DNA of 18,616 bases from JAAYYY01 sp032260445 (GTDB lineage: Bacteria; Chloroflexota; Anaerolineae; Promineifilales; Promineifilaceae), in the NCBI GenBank assembly GCA_032260445.1, contig JAVVFG010000031.1, positions 1 to 18,616 on the forward strand, in the 5' to 3' direction. The position numbers were made by a program, and so were the translations under genes. This document shows positions 14,177 through 18,616 of this stretch, piece by piece. Numbering within the stretch: position 1 is the stretch's first letter; every line of letters begins with the position of its first letter. A model generated the notes under the pieces. The model did no database searches. It was not told the origin of the DNA and worked only from the letters and a program-made list of their open reading frames with translations.

Positions 14177-15175
14177 TCACCACGGGAACCAGAGCGCCAT
14201 CTCCTCCAGCGCCGGCGCGGCCAGCGCCGCTAGCCCAAGCACAAAGTTATACGCAGCATGTAGCAGGATCGCGACTGTCGTGTTATACCGCTGCCGCATC
14301 ACGCCCAGGATAAAGCCGACGACAAAGATCAGGAGCGTGGCGATGGAGAGGCCGTATTGCGTGTGGATGACGGCAAAGAGCAGCGACGTGAGCCAGATAC
14401 CGAGGACAGGTTGTAGGGCGCCACGGAACAGGACCTCTTCGCCGATCCCTGCCGCGACGGCGAGCAGCAGCCAGTCCCAGACCGTATCCATGTTGCCAAG
14501 TAAGAGCTGGCTCAGTTCATCCATGACTTCGGCCTGCACTGGGTTTGCCTGCGCGAGCAGATAGTTGGCAACGATCATCAGTACGAGGAGGACAGGCAAC
14601 CAGCGCAGAGAGCGGCCCACCTGCCTCGCCGTAGGTCTCTCCAACCCCAGCCGGTCCAGCGCCTTCCACAGATTGCGGCGCGTAAAAAGCCCTACTCCCG
14701 CAAAGGCGAGCGCTAGCAACAGCAGCTCCCCTGCGGCGACCGCCAGAGCCGATGTTGCCTCCATCGTCTCCAGTAAGCCCTCCAGCCCACCTTGACTCAG
14801 CGGCAGAAGCCCGTTCGCCGCCAGATAACCGCTAAACATGAGCGCGAGCGTATGCACCGGCGCGCCGGGCTCAATCGGTATCCACCTGGCCAGCAAACGG
14901 CGCACTTCCGGTAGGGCCACCAACAAGCCCCAGACGGCGGCAGCCAGCAACACGACGCCGGCTGGCCGTGGTGCCGAAAATCCCTCGCCCAACGACATCT
15001 GCGCCAGCTCATCCGGTGACACCAGCAGTAACATGAGACCAGCAAAGAAGACTGGCAAGTTCAACAGCAGCAGTAACCAGTTAAACGCACGCCGCAGCCG
15101 CTCATTCTGGCGAGCCTGCACGATGTTTGCGACGAAAATAAGGCTGAAGAGCAGGAGCAGTGGAATGACGATCAT
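14177..15175 (-). CDS. CPBP-family (CAAX/Rce1-type) intramembrane metalloprotease-like protein
   Basis: A polytopic membrane protein of 332 residues with about eight hydrophobic segments. The C-terminal third carries the family motifs in order: Glu246-Glu247...Arg251 in GEEVLFRG, His271 in FAVIHTQYG, and His306...Asn310 in HAAYNF. In related proteins these residues form the active site of Rce1/Abi-type proteases. The target is unknown; bacterial members process peptides or bacteriocin-related substrates, or have no known substrate. I start at ATG 15175 because the hydrophobic N terminus begins there and TATACT lies 9 bases upstream. An ATG at 15214 with GGAAG upstream is the alternative. Longer forms would overlap the divergent gene and its promoter. 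Confidence 0.88.
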   Translation of the reverse strand: MIVIPLLLLFSLIFVANIVQARQNERLRRAFNWLLLLLNLPVFFAGLMLLLVSPDELAQMSLGEGFSAPRPAGVVLLAAAVWGLLVALPEVRRLLARWIPIEPGAPVHTLALMFSGYLAANGLLPLSQGGLEGLLETMEATSALAVAAGELLLLALAFAGVGLFTRRNLWKALDRLGLERPTARQVGRSLRWLPVLLVLMIVANYLLAQANPVQAEVMDELSQLLLGNMDTVWDWLLLAVAAGIGEEVLFRGALQPVLGIWLTSLLFAVIHTQYGLSIATLLIFVVGFILGVMRQRYNTTVAILLHAAYNFVLGLAALAAPALEEMALWFPW

Positions 15176-15183
15176 AGTAAACG

Positions 15184-15189
15184 GAGTAT
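15184..15189 (-). promoter_or_regulatory. Candidate -10 element for the CPBP protease gene
   Basis: TATACT on the minus strand (one mismatch to TATAAT), preceded by GT, lies 9 bases before ATG 15175, so the mRNA would be nearly leaderless. The -35 region at 17 bases (TGGAGC) is poor. Confidence 0.35.
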
Positions 15190-15202
15190 AACCTAAGTCT
15201 CC

Positions 15203-15231
15203 TTGTCGCTCCATTTGCTTCCGATTACAAT
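15203..15231 (+). promoter_or_regulatory. Sigma70-type promoter of the YprB-like gene
   Basis: TTGTCG (15203-15208), 17 bases, TACAAT (15226-15231). The predicted start is near 15238, at or next to ATG 15239, so the transcript would be leaderless from that codon or have a 16-base leader to ATG 15254. This position excludes an earlier start codon at 15203. Confidence 0.5.
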
Positions 15232-15238
15232 CAAATCG

Positions 15239-16516
15239 ATGAATCAGGAGGCAATGGCGCGTTTGCGCCGCCTTGGCGTCGTCAAAGGGACGCGCCATCT
15301 CAGGCCAGTCAACCGCTCATCACCATCAGAATCAGTTGCACCGGGGCGCCAACAGGCTGCGCGCACGGTGCCTGATGGTGAACCGCAAGCGCTGCCTGCG
15401 CTCCTGCCGGGTTTGGAGCTCGTCGCAACGCCGGAAGGAGCTTGCTACGTCCTCGATCGCGTCTATCCGCTGCAATTCCGCCACGGCGCCGCTGCGCTGG
15501 ATAGCCTCTTGCAGCACCGGCCGGCGGCCGCCGCCCCTTTCTGTGGAGAGCCGCGCCTTCGTGACCTCGATTTTCGCGACTTCTTGTTTGTCGACACGGA
15601 GACAACTGGGCTACACGGCGCGGGAACCCTCGCTTTCATGGTCGGCGTCGCCTTCTACGAGGATGATGCCTTTGTCTCGCGCCAATACTTTCTGCGAGAC
15701 CACGGCGACGAGCCGGCCATGCTCTGGTTGCTGGACCAGCTCCTGGCCGAACGCCCGGCGCTCATCACCTTTAATGGCCGCTCCTTCGACCTGCCGCTGC
15801 TCGACGGCCGTTTCCTCCTTAACCGCATGCCCAGCGACCTGTTACAGCGCCCGCACATCGATCTGCTCTTGCCGGCGCGCCGTCTCTGGCGGCAACGTCT
15901 CGACTCCTGTGCCCTCTCCGCCCTGGAGCAGGCGCTTTTAGGGCTGCAGCGTTCGCAGGAGGATGTGCCCGGGTGGCTCATCCCTTCCCTGTACAACGAC
16001 TATCTCGCCAGCGGCGATGGCCGCGAGATGGCCCGCGTCTTCTACCACAACCGGATCGACCTGCTCTCGATGGTGACTCTCGCAGCGCGCATTGTACGCC
16101 AGCTCGCGGCGCCGCAGCCAGGCGATCACCCCATCGATCTGTTCGGTCTGGGGCGCTGGCTGGCCACCCTCGGTCGCACCGCAGCGGCCGAAGAGGTGCT
16201 GCGCCTTGCCGCCGTGCCCGAACTGCCGACGCCGCTCTACCAGCAGGCGTTGGCTCACCTGGCGCTGTTGCTCAAGCGCGCCGGCCGGCGTGACGAGGCG
16301 ATCACCGTCTGGCAGCAGCTCGCAAGCACCAGCTTCGACGACGTGACCGCGCACATTGAGCTGGCTAAACATTACGAGTGGCATGGCCGGGATCTGGAGA
16401 CAGCCTGCTTCTGGACGGAGCAGGCGATTGCTTTGCTCGGCCCGCACGACCGGACGCTCCACGCTGAACTGGTCCATCGCCATCGCCGCCTGATACGGAA
16501 GATGGGCCGCGACTAG
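15239..16516 (+). CDS. YprB-like ribonuclease H-fold (DEDD) exonuclease with C-terminal TPRs
   Basis: A 425-residue cytosolic protein. Residues about 112-290 form a DEDD-type RNase H-like 3'-5' exonuclease domain (RNase_H_2, YprB family): Asp119 and Glu121 in DTETTGL, Asp184 in NGRSFDLPLL, and Asp274 in YHNRIDLLSM with neighbouring Tyr269/His270. These acidic residues bind the two metal ions in the family. The C-terminal 130 residues read as TPR-like helix pairs (about 298-415), as in B. subtilis YprB. The N terminus (LRRLGVVKGTRHLRP) is basic. The start is uncertain: ATG 15239 fits the promoter, while ATG 15254 has AGGAGG only 2 bases upstream. No helicase partner (YprA-like) is adjacent. 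The esterase gene begins 4 bases after its stop. Confidence 0.87.
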   Translation: MNQEAMARLRRLGVVKGTRHLRPVNRSSPSESVAPGRQQAARTVPDGEPQALPALLPGLELVATPEGACYVLDRVYPLQFRHGAAALDSLLQHRPAAAAPFCGEPRLRDLDFRDFLFVDTETTGLHGAGTLAFMVGVAFYEDDAFVSRQYFLRDHGDEPAMLWLLDQLLAERPALITFNGRSFDLPLLDGRFLLNRMPSDLLQRPHIDLLLPARRLWRQRLDSCALSALEQALLGLQRSQEDVPGWLIPSLYNDYLASGDGREMARVFYHNRIDLLSMVTLAARIVRQLAAPQPGDHPIDLFGLGRWLATLGRTAAAEEVLRLAAVPELPTPLYQQALAHLALLLKRAGRRDEAITVWQQLASTSFDDVTAHIELAKHYEWHGRDLETACFWTEQAIALLGPHDRTLHAELVHRHRRLIRKMGRD

Positions 16517-16520
16517 CGCA

Positions 16521-17681
16521 ATGTATCGCCAACGTGTCTCCTGCCGCACCATCATCGTCTCCGCCCTGCAGGTGACCATCGGGGCGATTTTGCTCTTTTC
16601 CGTCGCTTGTTGGCGGATTGGCGGTGAATTGCCGACCCGCGTACCCACCGCCGAGGTACCACCAGAGGAGATCGCCGGCTTTACCCAACTGGGCACGCTT
16701 CCGGCGACCTACACGCCCGCCAGCGCGGGCCCGCTGCAGCCTGCGCCAGCCCGGCCGGGCTATGTGGGCACGCCGGTAGCCACCTCGACCCTGCCGTCGG
16801 CGCTCATGGTGCCGCAACCCGACCTGCCGCCGACGATTACCCCGACCCCCTTTAAGCCGCCCGATTACCTGTTGCGCGAGGTTGCCGTACTGGAATACCA
16901 GCAGCCGCCTTATACCACCGACTGTGACGGCACCGGCGTCGTCTTCCGCAGCAGCTATCCCAGTGGCATCGGCGGGCCGAAACGCTATTATCACGCCTAC
17001 CTGCCGCCCTGCTACGGGCAGGATGGCCGCGTCTATCCCGTCGTCTATCTCCTCCACGGCTCCGGTCACACGGACTATCAATGGGTGCGCCTCGGCGTGG
17101 CACAGCACATCGACCAGGGTATCCTTGAGGGCCGCTACCCGCCCTTTGTCGCCATCATGCCCTACCATCCCGACTTCAACGACACCACCAGCGGCGGCGA
17201 ACGCAGCGTCGAAGGGGTGACGATGCAGTATCTCATCCCCTTCATCGACCAGAACTTCTGCACGTGGAACACGCGTGAGGGTCGCTCCCTCAGCGGCTTT
17301 TCCCGCGGCGGCTACTGGGCCCTTATGCTTGCTTTCCGCTATACGGACATGTTTGGCGCCGTTGCCGGCCACAGCAGCCAGCTCCGGCTGGACGTCGACC
17401 CCCCACAATATAATCCGCGGGCGACCTACGCCGAAGCCGACCTCTCCAACACCAACATCTGGATGGACTGGGGGCAGCACGACTTCCTCCGCCCCGGCCA
17501 GCTATACATGCACCAGTCACTGATGGATGCCGGCATCGCCCACCGTGTCACCGTTAATCCTGGCGGTCACAGTGACCTCTATTGGTACGCCCACGTCGGT
17601 GAGTATATGGACTGGCACGCCTCGAACTGGCCGGTGGAACGCGAAGCATACCCGTTCTGCGAGCTTACAACTGCCAATTAG
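16521..17681 (+). CDS. Secreted alpha/beta-hydrolase esterase (esterase D / PF00756-like)
   Basis: A 386-residue exported hydrolase. The N terminus is basic, then hydrophobic (11-29), and ends SVAC with Cys30, a plausible but imperfect lipobox. A proline/threonine-rich spacer (about 36-114) precedes the catalytic domain. YPVVYLLHGSG (172-182) is the oxyanion-hole strand. Ser261 sits in GFSRGG (the GxSxG nucleophile elbow), Asp321 in GQHDFLRPG (Asp316 is an alternative) and His350 in NPGGHSD complete a triad. Members cleave carboxylic esters such as feruloyl or acyl groups; the substrate is unknown here. It starts 4 bases after the YprB-like stop, so co-transcription is likely, although the functions seem unrelated. 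No clear ribosome site is seen before ATG 16521. Confidence 0.88.
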   Translation: MYRQRVSCRTIIVSALQVTIGAILLFSVACWRIGGELPTRVPTAEVPPEEIAGFTQLGTLPATYTPASAGPLQPAPARPGYVGTPVATSTLPSALMVPQPDLPPTITPTPFKPPDYLLREVAVLEYQQPPYTTDCDGTGVVFRSSYPSGIGGPKRYYHAYLPPCYGQDGRVYPVVYLLHGSGHTDYQWVRLGVAQHIDQGILEGRYPPFVAIMPYHPDFNDTTSGGERSVEGVTMQYLIPFIDQNFCTWNTREGRSLSGFSRGGYWALMLAFRYTDMFGAVAGHSSQLRLDVDPPQYNPRATYAEADLSNTNIWMDWGQHDFLRPGQLYMHQSLMDAGIAHRVTVNPGGHSDLYWYAHVGEYMDWHASNWPVEREAYPFCELTTAN

Positions 17682-17731
17682 AACGCAACCCTCGTCGCGG
17701 TGCCGAACGCTCATTCCGAAGGATCGGCAGG

Positions 17732-17864
17732 CAAGATGGCCAAAATGGCGATGTGAAACAGCTTGCGGTCGCGTGGCTCCTGCCCTGATACTCCTGTAAC
17801 CATGCCCAGATGACCAAGGTGGCCAAGATGGCCAAAATGATCACTTTTTTGCATGGCCACCTTG
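17732..17864. repeat. Degenerate 9-bp repeat block with an 11-bp inverted repeat
   Basis: The 16-mer CAAGATGGCCAAAATG occurs at 17732-17747 and again at 17824-17839. Around it runs a 9-base periodic unit, roughly CCAARRTGG: CCAAGGTGG, CCAAGATGG, CCAAAATGA at 17814-17840. CAAGGTGGCCA (17815-17825) is perfectly inverted as TGGCCACCTTG (17854-17864) around a 28-base loop containing TTTTTT. The block lies in the 228-base gap between convergent esterase and ppa genes, in which I see no gene. Confidence 0.7.
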
Positions 17865-17909
17865 CGAGCGGGCCGGGCTGCTTCCTAGCGACAGAACAGC
17901 CGCAGCCGT

Positions 17910-18446
17910 CTACTCGTAGCCGAAATGTTCCCGGTATAGCTGCTGGGCGTGCCGGATGTACTCGAGCGCGACGTCGCGCGGCTCCCAGCCGACCGGCTCC
18001 ACCCGTTTGCCCTCGAGGTCCTTGTAGCGGCGGAAGAAGTGGGCCACCTCACGCAGGTAATGGCTGTTCACGTCCTCGAGGTCCGTATACTCCGCATACA
18101 GCGGGTCGTTGTTGGCGACCGCAAGCACTTTGTCGTCCGGGTCTTCGCCGTCAAGCATGCGGAACATGCCGATGGGCCGGGCGACGAGTACGCAGCCTGG
18201 GAAGGTAGGCTCCTTGATGAGCACGAGCACGTCCAGCGGATCCCCGTCGTCGTAGAGCGTGCGCGGGATGAGGCCGTAGTCGGCCGGGTAGTGCAGCGGT
18301 GATGCCAGCACGCGGTCGAGCTTGATAAACCCGCCCTCGTGGTCAAATTCATACTTGTTGCGCGTACCGCCGGGGATCTCGACGATGACGTTGATGATGT
18401 CCGGCGCGTCTGGGCCGGCGGGGAGATCATGCCACAGGTTTTTCAT
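17910..18446 (-). CDS. ppa: Inorganic pyrophosphatase (family I, soluble)
   Basis: Hydrolyses pyrophosphate to two phosphates in the cytosol, pulling biosynthetic reactions forward. The 178-residue length is typical of the bacterial family. The signature DGDPLDVLV (67-75) contains Asp67, Asp69 and Asp72. EIPGGTRNKYEFD (23-35) holds the early active-site lysine region. Asp99, Asp104 and Lys106 in LDGEDPDDKVLAV match the second metal-binding loop. The start is ATG 18446; GAGG lies about 16 bases upstream, too far for a good ribosome site. A TACAAT at 18489-18494 would give a leader of about 36 bases. It converges with the esterase gene across the repeat block. Confidence 0.97.
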   Translation of the reverse strand: MKNLWHDLPAGPDAPDIINVIVEIPGGTRNKYEFDHEGGFIKLDRVLASPLHYPADYGLIPRTLYDDGDPLDVLVLIKEPTFPGCVLVARPIGMFRMLDGEDPDDKVLAVANNDPLYAEYTDLEDVNSHYLREVAHFFRRYKDLEGKRVEPVGWEPRDVALEYIRHAQQLYREHFGYE

Positions 18447-18488
18447 CTTGCTAATGCTTTACCTCGCTTGCGGGATCGGTGTTCACCT

Positions 18489-18494
18489 ATTGTA
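18489..18494 (-). promoter_or_regulatory. Candidate -10 element of ppa
   Basis: TACAAT on the minus strand within CGATTACAAT, the same ten bases as at the YprB-like promoter (15222-15231). The -35 position shows no good match, so this is tentative. Confidence 0.3.
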
Positions 18495-18526
18495 ATCGAG
18501 GGAGATTCCCGGTGCACGAGCCACGC

Positions 18527-18616
18527 TCACGACGAGGGCGCGTCGCGTGGCGCAGTCCAGGCCGGCGACTTGTGCACGTGCACGACCTGCCAACCCTTCT
18601 CCCCATGTACCAGCAC
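18527..18616 (-). CDS. Partial CDS, 3' end of an NTF2-like (SnoaL/DUF4440-type) protein
   Basis: An open minus-strand frame enters from the right edge and ends at TGA 18527-18529, giving 29 residues. GEKGWQVVHVHKSPAW resembles the last beta strands of SnoaL/DUF4440-type NTF2-fold proteins, which often end W-x-V-x-H-x-H-x-S. The 5' part lies beyond the window, so the family call is tentative. It is on the same strand as ppa and 80 bases upstream of it. Confidence 0.55.
   Translation of the reverse strand: MLVHGEKGWQVVHVHKSPAWTAPRDAPSS

Noticed and set aside
15176..15298. N-terminal extension of the CPBP protease to 15298
   Set aside because: It would overlap the divergent gene's start and promoter, and the added residues do not resemble a membrane-protein N terminus. 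ATG 15214 remains possible.

Overview
The window is 18.6 kb of GC-rich bacterial DNA, densely packed with genes. I see no phage, insertion sequence or CRISPR. Threonine/proline-rich (TPTP) surface linkers, SdrD_B-like and PPC domains on secreted proteins, a CUT2 sugar ABC operon with a MocA-type dehydrogenase and a ROK regulator, and a YprB-type exonuclease together suggest a Chloroflexota-like heterotroph (Anaerolineae or Caldilineae type). That placement is inference from gene content, not a phylogeny.

Layout. 1-2440 (+): tRNA-Leu(UAG) with its own terminator, then trigger factor (tig) and clpP, closed by a strong hairpin terminator; no clpX follows. 2448-9799 (all -): a six-gene sugar-uptake locus. 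In transcription order it holds a ROK regulator, a lipoprotein substrate-binding protein, a double-NBD ATPase, two RbsC-like permeases joined by ATGA overlaps, and a Gfo/Idh/MocA dehydrogenase. The regulator promoter carries two 13-bp direct repeats 21 bp apart plus an inverted half-site, a likely autoregulatory operator. A long hairpin lies between the binding-protein and ATPase genes. 9800-10123 is the divergent control region; it also holds a good promoter for the next unit.

10124-13373 (+): a two-gene cell-surface unit. It encodes a 614-aa secreted protein (Ig-like, two PPC domains, T/P linkers, SdrD_B-like end) and a membrane-anchored protein that looks like a sortase fold without the catalytic cysteine, followed by a DUF4352-like domain. 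13383-14070 (-): a small four-helix membrane protein and tRNA-Pro(GGG) with its own promoter and terminator. 14177-17681: a CPBP/CAAX-type membrane protease (-) diverging from a YprB-like DEDD exonuclease with TPRs and a secreted esterase (+). The shared intergenic gap has two facing -10 elements that would give nearly leaderless mRNAs. 17682-17909 holds degenerate 9-bp repeats. 17910-18446 (-) is inorganic pyrophosphatase (ppa), and the right edge cuts the 3' end of an NTF2-like/SnoaL-type gene (-).

The housekeeping genes and the sugar operon are ordinary in content. The parts most worth a second look are the degenerate sortase-like protein with its multidomain partner, the repeat-marked ROK promoter, and the 9-bp repeat block.
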